A stretch of 64,000 bases of DNA from Trachythela sp. YZ-2020 (GCA_016169945.1 JADLSH010000158.1:593001-657000), one strand, 5' to 3'; shown: positions 10,969 to 22,475, numbered from the stretch's first letter. The notes: a model not told the origin generated them from the sequence alone. Made by a program: numbers and translations.

Positions 10969-11710
10969 TTATATTTCCCCATGTGTCCCAGGGTTAAGGT
11001 AATTAAAAAGTGCTATAAATATATCATAGTTGGGAAATCCTATGTAGAAAGCAATATCTTGGTCGGACGTTAGACTGTTCAAATTCAACAATGGTTCAAT
11101 AATTTCGCTCTGTTTCTTCAAAATTTCGATCTGTTTCTTCATGTGTCCACTGTCCTGAACGCTTTCTTGCTGAATTAAACCAATACTCTTTTTAAGATCA
11201 CAGTTTTCTTGTTGAAGGTTAGAGATTGCTTCTTTTGCATCGCGAAGGCTATCTTCAGTGTGTTTAATCGTTCGTTCCAATACTTCCTGTACGCGTTTTA
11301 AGTCTGTCACCTCTTCCTTCAATAATTCCTCGTTGTCATTGACTTTACTGACTGTGAAATCTGCATGTGAAGAAGTACTTGGCACATTGTTGCATGTTGT
11401 GTTCTTGACTAGTGGCTGTCGGACTGTTGGTGCATTTCGTTTGTTCGGCGATTCTAGCTTCCACTCAAACTTTGAAGGAATTTTGCCTTCCTTTACAAAT
11501 ATTCTTCCGTTTAAGGGGACAAAGAGAAAGAGAACAATTCTTAGTCTTGTCATGGATTTTAAAATAGCTCCCTTCGTCGCGCCTTATTGCATGAATCCAT
11601 TGTTTACGTGCGGTTTTATCTTTTGGAAAGTTGAAATATGAAACCTTTTCACCATTTGAGAGCCGGTATCCTTGTTGAGAACAAAGAGGTACACAACAGT
11701 GCGATGGCAT
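10969..11710 (-). pseudogene. THAP zinc finger + coiled coil, N-terminal part of the transposase
   Basis: Starts MPSHCCVPLCSQQGY, the C-x(2-4)-C opening of a THAP C2CH finger, followed by FNFPKDKTARKQWIHAI, a typical THAP middle. The closing C-x-x-H-F motif is broken: the sequence reads NCSLSLC and the frame shifts about there (11520-11545). The second frame (11553-10969) holds IPSKFEWKLES and then a long heptad region (LKRVQEVLERTIKHTEDSL) giving a coiled coil. THAP domains bind specific DNA, here presumably the TIRs. The frameshift separates this part from the DDE core. Confidence 0.75.
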
Positions 11711-11917
11711 GCAAATTTAAACAACAATTTTTCCATGAAAAGCTTTTATATAACTTCGTATAATTTTAATGTTATTTTGTCAATTTCAATTGAAAACAAC
11801 CTGACTAGCCTCGTTTTCGTGTTACTCGCCACAGTCCTCCAGACTTGACAGTTCTTTTTCGAATCGATGTATATAAGTGATAAAATATATTCATCTAACA
11901 TATTATTAAAACTTAAC

Positions 11918-12419
<502 letters not shown>

Positions 12420-12694
12420 ACATCAGGTGAAATACTTGTAGAAAGCGTAGGTTTCATTACTAAAACATTAGTTAGTGCGTGTATCTTTTACCTCTGACTG
12501 GGGTTCAATTCCTTCAATATATAGTTGTCGGATTATAATTTTTGCCTCAGTCACTGCATGATTTCCAGTTCAAAACTGTCCCAAGCTCTTCTGATAGTGT
12601 ATTTTTCTCGCTATTCTTCTCTTGTGTAGCATCAAATTTGGCTTCAACCAATGATAGGACTTGTCAATGGAGTAAGCGAAGTATGGCGCATCTA

Positions 12695-13005
<311 letters not shown>

Positions 13006-13019
13006 AGATGAATTGAATC

Positions 13020-13480
13020 AAAACGAGAATAAGAGTTGATGAGAGTTGGAACCAGTGGCGGCGAGAGTTTCTGAAATGGCTTTTCCTGCGTTCTGGGGAA
13101 GATTTGACATGCCAAAAACAAGGTGATTTTGTTTATTTTCCCTTTCAAGCAGCAAATAATCTGACACCTTCGTATTAACTTCTCCCAATCTGATCTATAT
13201 TTGGAGGTCTTAGCCACCTCATTTCTAGCCTCTCTGGCCCCCTGTTCACCCCCTAGCTCCCCTATTCTGCCGCCTCTGGTTGCAACTCTCGCTCACGGTT
13301 GACAGCCATCTCTCATCAACTCTCATACACTTTCATCAATTCTCCCTCGTTTGACTGGCACGCGTGGTAATATCCAATCAACTCTCATGCAACTCTTGTT
13401 CTCGTTTGAACGGGAGTTGATGAAACTCTCATGCAAACAGCATAATCTCGCTTGCCAACTCTCATCGACTCTCATCCAAG
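13020..13480. repeat. Dispersed AGAGTTGAT repeat with a nested small MITE
   Basis: The outer repeat is full of (G)AGAGTTGATGAGAGTT and its complement CAACTCTCATCAACTCTCAT, with TCGCTCACGGTTGACAGCC inside; a relative lies at 28600-28770. At about 13050-13280 it is interrupted by a segment with ends CCAGTGGCGGC .. GCCGCCTCTGG, which looks like a separate nested element. It lies in a katanin intron. Confidence 0.55.
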
Positions 13481-13518
13481 TTAGGAATTATAGAAGTGAC
13501 GAAGTGTAACAACAGTAC

Positions 13519-14363
13519 CTTCTTCCCACGCCCACCAGCTCGATTATCTCTCTCATTCCTCAACGGGTTTTTGACACCGCTGGCGCTGCACGTCCACGTT
13601 CTAGTTGTTCATATTCAGATCTACGAGAACTGGATATGGCTTCCTGGCAGCAGGCTTTGCCTCAGCTTGTTCCTCTCTTCTCACTGATCTTGGAGCTGGC
13701 CGCACATTCCTGAAAATGTTGTAAATTTTCTTTGTATTACTTAGGGAGGTAAAGGCTCACCTGCACATTTTCAGGGAGGTGGGGTACAGATTTTCAGTTT
13801 GGTAGAGTGGCAATTTTGCAGGAGGGGGAGGGTGCAAATTTTCTAGGGAGGTGGGGTACAGATTTCGTAGGAAGTTAGGTGCAGATATTCAGGGGGGCAG
13901 GTGAGATAGAGTACAGATATCTTAGGAGGTTAGGTGAAGATATGCAGGGAGGCAGTGAAGATTTTCTAGGGAGGTAGGGGTAAAGATTTTCTAGTGAACT
14001 GAGGTGCAGATTTTTGAGGAGGGGAGGTAGGTGGGGTACAAATATCCCTGGAGGATAGATTAAGATTTTCAGGGGAGTTTGATAGCACGGGGGTCTTCAC
14101 CACTCATATCTCGATTATTTCAAAGCTGCAATATTTTTGTGATATGTAACGGCTGGGTATGATTCACATAAAAAATCAGAATATACCTTTTTTCTCGTTC
14201 AACAGGTGTGGGAGGGAGCCAGACTTCGGGGTCTCTATAGGCTCCTCATATCCCCCAGCACCTCCATAGTGACATTGGGTTGGGTCTTTCTTGAAGTTGT
14301 TCAAGGTTTTAATTTATTCATATCATTCACTTGCTCATATTCCTGTGCAAGTTCCAGACGAAT
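13519..14363 (-). pseudogene. Katanin p60 linker exons (between MIT and AAA)
   Basis: Exon 14363-14187 (acceptor ATATTAG, donor GTATAT) reads IRLELAQEYEQVNDMNKLK, shifts frame, and ends YRDPEVWLPPTPVEREK; compare QEI..EYK.VKDI..L and the DP..W..P.PVERR signature of katanins. Exon 13709-13519 (acceptor TTTTCAG, donor GTACTG) reads NVRPAPRSVRREEQAEAK and RKPYPV, meets a TAG, and resumes in another frame as RDNRAGGRGKK. The linker is normally poorly conserved and disordered. A G-rich degenerate minisatellite fills the intron between the two exons. Confidence 0.7.
13740..14090 (+). repeat. Degenerate G-rich minisatellite
   Basis: About ten imperfect units of roughly 30 bp built on GGGAGGTGGGGTACAGATTT, with variants TTTTCTAGGGAGGT and ATATTCAGGGGGG. 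Strand asymmetry is strong: G-rich on the plus strand. Noncoding, within the katanin linker intron. Confidence 0.7.
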
Positions 14364-14775
14364 CTAATATTTGTTATGTAATAATAATTTTAACGAAGTG
14401 GCTATTCGTACTGGAGCTGTACGCCGACGTTCATTTGCTATTCATACTGGAGTCAAAATATTCCTTCCAGTTTCCATGCAAATAATTGTTGTAGCTGGTT
14501 TTTATTATCCTACCTTTGCTAAGATAAACTTAGTGATTCTTAGCAAGGATGTTTTTGGTTAATAAATCAAACTATAGACCCTCAACGTACTTGAAATTGT
14601 CGACACATTGATATAGATTTATATTTAAATTCTAGAGTTTATTGAAGAATTTTTATTCAGAGCATATGCCTAGGCAGACTGTGCTTGTATTGTTTTGACG
14701 GGAAATATGAGAAATATATGTCAATTGGTCGTACATATAGATAGGTTAGTACATATAGATAGTTTATAGGAACAA
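14364..14775. other. No gene recognised
   Basis: AT-rich stretch where the katanin MIT-domain exon might be expected. A short direct repeat (ACTGGAG..GTAC..ATTTGCTATTC) occurs near 14405-14455. I see no MIT-like coding and no transposon end. Confidence 0.4.
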
Positions 14776-14982
14776 GCCAGATATCATCCTCGTACCCAGG
14801 GTATTTGCTCCCCCCGAGCTAAATACCCTGGTATGAGCTGGTCACGTGACCCCCAGATTTTGGGTAAAATAGAATATTGTTCATTAGGGTCGGGGGAGTG
14901 AGTATACATTGTCACAACTAATTAGAACACGCTATAAATGTAAACAATAGCCATTGTATCTTCAAAGTTACACAGCTCGCGT

Positions 14983-16300
14983 ATGCACCTGGACATGTCA
15001 AAAGCGTTAGATACTCCAAAAAAGTTTTACAGTGCTGGTGAAAAAAATCAAAGCTCGTGCTGCCGTTTATGTTTAAATATTTGTGATGTGGCTCACGTCA
15101 AAAAGTTATTTAGACACGCGAACGCGAATATTCTAAAACTCGCTGAAGATTGTCTGGGCGATTCTCTCGTACGAGACCCAAATCTGCCTCAAAATATCTG
15201 CAGACCTTGCGAGAGACGGCTCTCTGATTATAAAACTTTTAAAGAGTTAATCTCGAAAAACCGAAACGTTCTAAAATCGCAATCGAGAGCGAAAAGATGC
15301 TCCGAGCCGTCGCCTTCAATATGGCCAACAGCAAAGAGGGTCCAACAACAAGCAACTTCAAGTCGACGATCCCTTTCATTTTCCTCAAAAGAAAATACGG
15401 TAAGTTTGGGAAATTATGGTTTATTAGATGTACTGTACATTTTTTAGTTTAATCCTTTCTGTAAACTCGCTATGCGTTAAAGTAAAAAGTGCGTGCAGAG
15501 CCAGAGTAGACTTGGAAAATATAAATATGCTTGCAAAGCGTTTCGTTAGGCTTTGTTTGTTTTTACCATATGTCACCGTGGGTCTTTTTATTTTAAGTTT
15601 GCGGGTTTTGATAATTAGATACACTCGTAGATACAAGTGTTAACTCATCATATCAAACGGAAGCGGCCATATAATAGACGCAAATTGGCTTTAATGCTTT
15701 TACGACAACTTCGTCCGCAATAAAAACAAAATTAACAAATCGCATTTTACTAAATCCTTTGTATTAAATAAACCTGATTTCATGTACATTTGTCATGCCT
15801 TATTGTATTTTCGTACATCAAATTATGTGTTAAAATGTCCAGTAAAAGAAAAAAACAAAATTAAACCAGCTTCCTGAATTGGACGAGATGAAGTAAAATT
15901 GTTGTACCTAACTTTTGTAATTGAATTGCCAAGCAATTCTTTCAAATTAGTCCTAACAACTATATCGAATGCTTTGGCTCTAAGATTAAAAAGTTATGAT
16001 GATAAATGGTCGTAAATTGATACTTTACATTAGCTAATTGATTTATTTTTTCGGCTTTGTTTTTAGCCAACCGCTTCAACTGATGCACTACGTGACAGCG
16101 CTTTAGAAAACTTCGAAAAGTCGAAAGAAAAAGTTACCTCAAAGATGCAGGAAGAACTAAAATATGTCGCTCAGAGAAACACCAACTCCGTTTTGAGAAA
16201 AAGGGACTTTGAGGCTTTATCGAAGGTTAACTTTAAAGAGATTATTGAAGAAATGAATCGGTTTAGAACTGCTTCACCTGATTGCATTTGTTCGAAGAGA
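14983..16300 (+). CDS. ZAD-type zinc-finger + coiled-coil protein, 3'-truncated
   Basis: Exon 1 (14983-15399) starts MHLDMSKALDTPKKF and carries a ZAD-like module: CCRLCLNICDV, a central KLFRHANANILKLAEDCLG, and ICRPCERRLSDYKTF, i.e. C-x2-C .. C-x2-C. It ends at a GTAAGT donor after a Ser/Arg-rich stretch. Exon 2 opens at 16067 after TTTTTAG in the same phase (PTASTDALRDSALENFEKS) and continues with KMQEELKYVAQRNTNSVL, a helical segment. The frame runs into the deletion junction at about 16270-16310 and stops. ZAD modules dimerise and bind zinc. Related long proteins in animal transposons would continue into a transposase core that is missing here. Confidence 0.65.
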
Positions 16301-16590
16301 TTCCTTTCATGAAGCAGTGTTGGGAGCAATTGGTAAATTAAAGATTTACCGTATCCAGTCGGTAAAACAGCGACAGTATCTCTCCTATTAAAAAGCGCCT
16401 CCAAACACTTTGCTTGTTTTGGCTTAAGATTTATATTGCTGTATAAAGCACTTTTGTTTACAGTGGAATGAAGACAAGACAAAAACATGTCCTCTTTGTT
16501 TGGATTTACCTTCGCAATATAATGGCGCCTGAAGGCCCTGAATAACCTACTCGCACCTGCGAACAGGCTGGGAAGAAAACTAGAAATCAC
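16300..16590 (-). pseudogene. RecQ/superfamily 2 helicase N-terminal fragment
   Basis: Minus-strand frame starts MISSFLPSLFAGASRLF and reaches LKPKQAKCLEALFNRRD and VAVLPTGYGKSLIYQLLP: the Q-motif-like region plus helicase motif I (LPTGYGKS, the Walker A loop), as in RecQ helicases. It ends soon after, at the junction with the ZAD gene, so motifs Ia-VI are missing. Its start lies just inside the right TIR, which suggests that the intact parental element carried a complete helicase reading inward from that end. Confidence 0.75.
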
Positions 16591-16748
16591 TACCCCCCCT
16601 AGTAATATAAATTGTTTGGGTTCACGCTGGGTTCACGTGACCAGCTCATACCAGGGTATTTAGCTCGGGGGGAGCAAATACCCTGGGTACGAGGATGGCC
16701 AGATATAACTGTTCTCTGGCAGCAAGTAAAATAGGAAAATATTTGACG

Positions 16749-17123
16749 TTAATATCTGCGAGACCAAAGACTACTTAATATCCACGTTCGCCAACTACGG
16801 CCAAATTATCCTCGATAACCATACTTACCAATTTGGAAGGTTAGGTGCAAGCTGTTGACCGAGGTGGCCTGGGAACTAGCGGTGGTACTTGGATTAAGGA
16901 GAGATCCATGCAAATGGCATCTTGAACTGCCAACCATCCTGGGGCAGCTTGCACCCATCACACCAATACAATTGGTGGTAAATAAACAAACAAGTAAAAA
17001 AATATATGAACTAATGAACATATGTTGCGCGAGCGCACACAAGACACACCTCAGTCGCGGCACCAAACTTCCGGAACACGCATGGTTCTCTAGCTATTAA
17101 CTTTGGTTAATATGTAACCTCAT
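16749..17123 (+). mobile_element. Short (internally deleted) copy of the paired repeat element
   Basis: Its left 187 bp (16749-16935, starting TTAATATCTGCGAGACC) and right 115 bp (17009-17123, ending GGTTAATATGTAACCTCAT) are both repeated, nearly unchanged, as the ends of the adjacent long element at 17124-21675. Only 73 bp lie between. A 7-bp-stem hairpin (TATTAAC tttg GTTAATA) is 10 bp from the right end. The left block contains an octamer-like ATGCAAAT. Confidence 0.7.
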
Positions 17124-17392
17124 TTAATATCTGCGAGACCAAAGACTACTTAATATCCACGTTCGCCAACTACGGCCAAATTATCCTCGATAACCATACT
17201 TACCAATTTGGAAGGTTAGGTGCAAGCTGTTGACCGAGGTGGCCTGGGAACTAGCGGTGGTACTTGGATTAAGGAGAGATCCATGCAAATGGCATCTTGA
17301 ACTGCCAACCAAGGAGATGCTGCAAGCATCACCCATCCAAGTACGACGCTCGGCGGGAACACTATGATATGAAATGACTAAACAAACAGAGC

Positions 17393-18989
17393 TATCGGAG
17401 GATACATCACGATAGTTAGCTGAAAAAACTCTAACCGCCATAAAACGTACTATGGGAGGATACATCACCATAGGAAGCTGAAAAACTCCAAGCGCCATAA
17501 AACCGTACTATGGGAGGATACATCACCATAGGAAGCTGAAAAACTCCAAGCGCTATAAAACCGTACTATGGGAGGATACATCACCATAGGTAGCTGAAAA
17601 ACTCCAAGCGCCATAAAACCGTACTATGGGAGGATACATCACCATAGGAAGCTGAAAAACTCCAAGCGCGCGCCATAAAACCGTACTATGGGAGGATACA
17701 TCACCACAGGAAGCTGAAAAACTCCAACGCCATAAAACCGTACTATGGGAGGATACATCACCATAGGAAGCTGAAAAACTCAAAGGCCATAAAACCGTAC
17801 TATGGGAGGATACATCACCATAGGAAGCTGAAAAACTCCAACGCCACAAAACCGTACTATGGGAGGATACATCACCATAGGAAGCTGAAAACTCCAAGCG
17901 CCATAAAACCGTACTATGGGAGGATACATCACCATAGGAAGCTGAAAAACTCTAAGCGCCATAAAACCGTACTATGGGAGGATACATCACCATAGGAAGC
18001 TGAAAAACTCCAAGCGCCATAAAACCGTACTATGTTAGGATACATCACCATAGGAAGCTGAAAAACTCCAAGCGCCATAAAACCGTACTATGGGAGGATA
18101 CATCACCATAGGAAGCTGAAAAACTCCAAGCGCTATAAAACCGTACTATGGGAGGATACATCACCATAGGTAGCTGAAAAACTCCAAGCGCCATAAAACC
18201 GTACTATGGGAGGATACATCACAATAGGAAGCTGAAAACTCCAACGCCATAAAACCGTACTATGGGAGGATACATCACCATAGGAAGCTGAAAAACTCCA
18301 ACGCCATAAAACCGTACTATGGGAGGATACATCACCATAGGAAGCTGAAAAACTCAAAGGCCATAAAACCGTACTATGGGAGGATACATCACCATAGGAA
18401 GCTGAAAAACTCCAACGCCATAAAACCGTACTATGGGAGGATACATCACCATAGGAAGCTGAAAAACTCCAAGCGCCATAAAACCGTACTATGGGAGGAT
18501 ACAGCACCATAGGAAGCTGAAAAACTCCAAGAGCCGTAAAACCGTACTATGTGAGGATACATCACCATAGGAAGCTGAAAAACTCCAAGCGCTATAAAAC
18601 CGTACTATGGGAGGATACATCACCATAGGAAGCTGAAAAACTCTAAGCGCCATAAAACCGTACTATGGGAGGATACATCACCATAGGAAGCTGAAAAACT
18701 CCAACGCCATAAAACCGTACTATGGGAGGATACATCACCATAGGAAGCTGAAAAACTCCAAGCGCTATAAAACCGTACTATGGGAGGATACATCACCATA
18801 GGTAGCTGAAAAACTCCAAGCGCCATAAAACCGTACTATGGGAGGATACATCACCATAGGTAGCTGAAAAACTCCAAGCGCCATAAAACCGTACTATGGG
18901 AGGATACATCACCATAGAAAGCTGAAAAACTCCAAGCGCTATAAAACCGTACTATGGGAGGATACATCACGATAGTTAGCTGAAAAACT
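17393..18989 (+). repeat. 58-bp minisatellite, about 28 copies
   Basis: The unit reads CCGTACTATGGGAGGATACA, then TCACCATAGGAAGCTG, then AAAAACTCCAAGCGCCATAAAA; unit lengths range from 55 to about 62 bp. The outermost copies at both ends share a variant, ATCACGATAGTTAGCTG, absent from the interior, as expected if the array grew from the middle. The open frames across it are by-products of the repeat; the unit is not a multiple of three, so frames rotate. Confidence 0.95.
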
Positions 18990-19542
18990 GCACTGATATT
19001 GAAAACAATCGCCATGCAAAACACTACTATCAACGGGTGGTTTACGATAGGTAGACGGAACAACGACAGGTTTATAAATGTATTAACTATGTATTACTAG
19101 TAACAACTAGACGTTAAGTTAAGGCTATGAAATTTGAAACACCTCAAAGGCGACCGAACAATATTAAAAGTTATCCTATCCTAAAACTATGCCCTGAGTA
19201 ATGTCCGGTCTCGCCAATACGTGTCATAGCATCTTCAGCCAATTACAAAATTTGCACGCGATAATGGTTGACCATTTTGGAGAAGAAACAGGGCTTGAAC
19301 AGCACAGATTTTAGTACCAGACGCCCCGATACGAAGACCATGCGCACGGTGAAACTGATCTGTTTTTGACGCTTTAATGTTTATCAACACAACCCTGAGG
19401 CTAAAATGCTTATCGCCTTGGATATCGTTCAAGACAAATTAGTGTTGACGTTAAATTGACGTCAAAAAACAAAAGTATCCTGTCAAACACGCACCCAAAA
19501 TAATGCATATGCATAGGTAATAATCTGCTGGCGTTTGCCTGA

Positions 19543-20095
19543 TGTCACAACCAGGTATACTGTGTTAAGCAATGCTGAGTTGCCCAGAATTACAATCAGG
19601 TATGCAGGATCAAAACAATGCTTAGTTACTCAAGTTTTAACTAGGTATGCCGGACCAATATAATGCTTAGTTACCCAAGGTTACAACCAGATATGCAAGG
19701 CCATTCAAGCTTAGTAACCCAATGTTACAACCAGGTATGCAGGATCAAATAATACCTAGTTACCCAATGTTACAACCAGGGATGCTGTGCCAAAATTATA
19801 CTTAGTTACCCCATGTCACAACCATGTATGCAAGGACAAAACAAAGCAGCTTAATTAGTTAGCCGATGTCCAAACCAGATATGGTGCGCCCAAAACAATG
19901 TTCAGGCACTCGATATCACAACCAGGTATGCTGTGCCAAAATCATGTTAGTTACCCAATGTCACAACCAGGTATGCAGGGTCAAAACAAGGCTTAGTTAC
20001 CCGATGTCACCACCAGGTATGCTGTGCCAAAACAATATGCTGAGAGACCCGATGGCAGGTATGCTGTGCCAAAACAATGCCGAATTACCCATTGC
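19543..20095 (+). repeat. Degenerate satellite, unit about 46 bp
   Basis: About 12 imperfect copies of CACAACCAGGTATGC, then a variable tract such as AGGATCAAAACAATGC, then TTAGTTACCCAATG. More diverged than the 58-bp array. No coding role inferred. Confidence 0.85.
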
Positions 20096-20109
20096 AGGAA
20101 AGTGGCAAC

Positions 20110-21560
20110 TGACGATATTTGTTGAGCCGCAAAAACGGTCGAAACCGCTGGGGGCCTTTCAATCAATCGATTAGACGACGTATAAAAGTACGGCCAAAGG
20201 TAATGACCGAGCATGCATGATTTAATTTCCCCCTACAAATTAAGTGATTGAAGCGCTTTATGTTCTAGTTTAATCCCTAACCATATAATCTATAATGCGG
20301 GTAAGACCCTCGCCAATTTTTTGCGATTACGGAATACCAGCATGCTGAGCGACAAAACCACTGGCCACAGCCGCCCCTGAAGTGACGTACTGAAACGGCT
20401 AAATAGTGCAATTAATCCTCAATGCTCCAATTATGGATCAGTAACAAGGCGATCACAGTGAAAAAAGCCCGGCGTAGATCATAAACTAGTCAAAGGAATA
20501 TACTTATCTCGGCATCACATACCTAAATTATATCTGTCGGAAGGATTAACTGGAACTATGCGATAAGCGCTGTTGATGTCAACCTTTCCATTAATGCACC
20601 ATTAATTTCCTGTTTTAAAAATCAGATTTATCGCGTGTGGAGAGAACAATACTGCACCGAACAATATTGCAAAGAAAAATCATCGTTGTTGTGACTTACG
20701 ATAATACGTGCGCCAATAATTACCACTATAGGGTTTCGCCATGCAAATTATTAACGCCATGTAATATTGTAAGATAACAAGTCACGCGGGCAGTTGAGAA
20801 AGGACGCCGTGATTACCGCCATATAACTGGTAAAAACATTCTACCCACTTCAAAATGGCTGATAGACCTGATAGCTCTTGCTTGCGCTTACTCGAGAATT
20901 TAGTTATCAGAACACTTGCGCCCCGTTCGATCGCGAATGATGAAGATTTACATTGTGGTGATTCTAAATTCTCTGGTAAAGTTTAGGCATCTCAATAACT
21001 TTTTTGCTTAAGATATGCTACGAGGGCGTTTTGGCCACGTACAATGATGAAGTGACGCTAACAGGAGGCAAGAACAGACTGGGACCAAATAGAGGTTCAA
21101 GCACTAGGTTTGAGAGTGTAGTGACGTGGCTTTGAAGTTAAAATCTTCCTGGGAACTGTCTGTCTTTGCCCGGTTACTGCGCCGCTACTAGCGCCAACAG
21201 CTCAATAAATGAAGAGCTACGATAGACTTACCTTGTGCGTTGTTTGGATTTGAGGGGAGTTACTTACATCACCTGTTCCTTCGAGAGAGCGAGCATTCTT
21301 GGTGGTTGTTGCGAGGACTGTAACTCCGAGGGCGATCCTAACTCATTCATTTGCGCAACCGTGTTCGCCACTAGACCAGCACGAAATACACTTGATTGGG
21401 AGGCACGAGATCAACCCACTGACAATCCAAGCGCAGGTGGCTCAGCTGTACAAGTATATTCAATAGTTGCCTCCATTTATAAATATATATTTTCCAACTT
21501 GTTTTCTCAGTAAACTGGCAAAAAATTTCCTTTCTGATCGTTACACTTTGCGTGCCAAAC
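20110..21560. other. Interior of the long element, no gene recognised
   Basis: 1.4 kb of moderately AT-rich sequence. A 92-codon plus-strand frame at 21235-21513 contains a Cys-rich patch (GGCCEDCNSEGD) but matches nothing I recognise and is not supported by splice or start context. No repeats of note. Confidence 0.4.
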
Positions 21561-21675
21561 AACTAATGAACATATGTTGCGCGAGCGCACACAAGACACA
21601 CCTCAGTCGCGGCACCCAACTTCCGGAACACGCATGGTTCTCTAGCTATTAACTTTGGTTAATATGTAACCTCAT

Positions 21676-22195
21676 AAAATGTAGCAATTCTCTTTACAGT
21701 CAAGAATATAATTAATTGCGGCGTGTCCGTTTATAATACATGCACATGTCAATTATAATTATATATATAAGACAATATATTATGTCGTACGAATTAAAGC
21801 ATGCTATTTGTAATTTGTTTTGGGTAATAGCGCTTCTTTATACTCGACTGTCCAACTGTATTGAAACTGAGTATAAAAGGAGTACTGTAGTTCAAACCTC
21901 AAACTATTTAGATTTATAGGTTTTTATGCATGATTGTGTATTATGAATCTATATAGCGCCAGCCAGATATGATATTCGATTGTGTATAGACTATATTGTG
22001 ACTATTTTCGTTACTGTTCCATTTTCAATAACAAGTGAACGCACTGATAGAGAAATTTAAGCACACGGAAGCCGATTTGATTGTTTTGGAATTTGAACAA
22101 TTTTTACCACTGATCTGAGAGTACACGTGATTTTTACGCATTTATCTAGCGAGACATTCAGAAGTAGACTTGCTCCAAGTCTGTCTCTTATAAGG
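21676..22195. other. No gene recognised
   Basis: AT-rich intergenic or intronic DNA with a TATATATA run near 21760. On the basis of the exons at 22476-26191 it may be an intron of that gene or lie beyond its 3' end. Confidence 0.4.
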
Positions 22196-22198
22196 GGA

Positions 22199-22330
22199 GT
22201 GTATTAGGGCGCGCGAAAATGCGGGCGGGAGACGGGCGGCGAGAAAATTGGGAGGAGAGTTTTATCGCATCCCGCCCGCCCGCCGCCCGCCTTAATTTCC
22301 TTCCGCCCGCATTTTCGCACTCCCCAATAA
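22199..22330. repeat. GC-rich foldback element
   Basis: The left end (GCGAAAATGCGGGCGG) and right end (CCGCCCGCATTTTCGC) are inverted copies, with further GGGCGG/CCGCCC pairing between. It stands out as a 70% GC island in AT-rich surroundings. Probably a MITE. Confidence 0.6.
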
Positions 22331-22475
22331 AAACCCCAATAAGAGATAGGCAGCTGCTTCGAAATGTTGCTTTCAGAATTTTGCTATTATTTTCTACGTT
22401 GTTCATGTTGAAAATTTAATGTCATATGCTGCTACTTTGTTCTCAATATATTGTCATATCAACACATGCAATTAC

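Larger units (their letters stand above)
8276..11870. mobile_element. PHIS-group DNA transposon (ISL2EU/Harbinger-like) with THAP-DDE transposase and SAP-YqaJ gene
   Basis: The 73-bp TIRs at 8276-8348 and 11798-11870 differ at only two sites and begin ACATCGATTCGAAAAAGA. AT flanks both ends (8274-8275 and 11871-11872), a possible 2-bp target duplication. Two convergent genes lie inside: a plus-strand SAP/YqaJ protein (8396-9604) and a minus-strand THAP + coiled coil + DDE transposase (11710-10127). Pairing a DDE_4-like transposase with YqaJ is reported for ISL2EU elements (recalled, not searched). Frameshifts in both genes make this copy inactive. The 520 bp between the gene ends are AT-rich and empty. 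Confidence 0.8.
14785..16697. mobile_element. TIR transposon derivative with ZAD gene and RecQ-type helicase fragment
   Basis: TIRs of about 64 bp at 14785-14849 and 16633-16697 are essentially identical and begin CATCCTCGTACCCAGGG. Flanking copies of GCCAGATAT (14776-14784 and 16698-16706) make a clean 9-bp target duplication. Each TIR is itself nearly palindromic (CCAGGGTATTT .. AAATACCCTGG). Inside are a plus-strand zinc-finger/coiled-coil gene and, on the minus strand, the start of a superfamily 2 helicase; they meet at about 16300, a likely internal deletion. No DDE transposase is visible, so this copy is non-autonomous. The superfamily is not assigned: 8-9 bp duplications suit hAT, MULE or P-like classes, while a helicase cargo recalls Academ-type elements. 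Confidence 0.8.
17124..21675 (+). mobile_element. Long copy of the paired repeat element, carrying two satellites
   Basis: Starts with the same 187-bp left block (17124-17310) and ends with the same 115-bp right block (21561-21675) as the short copy, and abuts it head to tail without spacer. Its 4.2-kb interior holds a 58-bp minisatellite, a second satellite with a unit of about 46 bp, and about 1.4 kb of unrecognised sequence. There is no clear long ORF, no TIR and no LTR. Terminal hairpins and internal satellites would suit a non-autonomous Helitron/Helentron-like element, but the ends are not the canonical TC..CTRR. Class unresolved. Confidence 0.6.

Noticed and set aside
14371..14562. Plus-strand frame with repeated IRTGAVRRRS / IHTGVK pattern as a zinc-finger or MIT exon
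   Set aside because: The pattern comes from a short direct DNA repeat; no cysteines or MIT motif.
17310..17370. 5S rRNA-like piece (GTACTTGGATGGGTGA on the minus strand)
   Set aside because: Only about 20 bp resemble the 3' part of 5S rRNA; promoter boxes and the rest of the gene are not there.
17393..18989. Long repeated open reading frames (GVFQLPMVMYP-type) as a repeat protein
   Set aside because: They are translations of the 58-bp satellite; the unit is not a multiple of three, frames rotate, and there is no start or splice context.
17393..20095. CRISPR-like array
   Set aside because: Repeats are contiguous without unique spacers, and the genome is animal.
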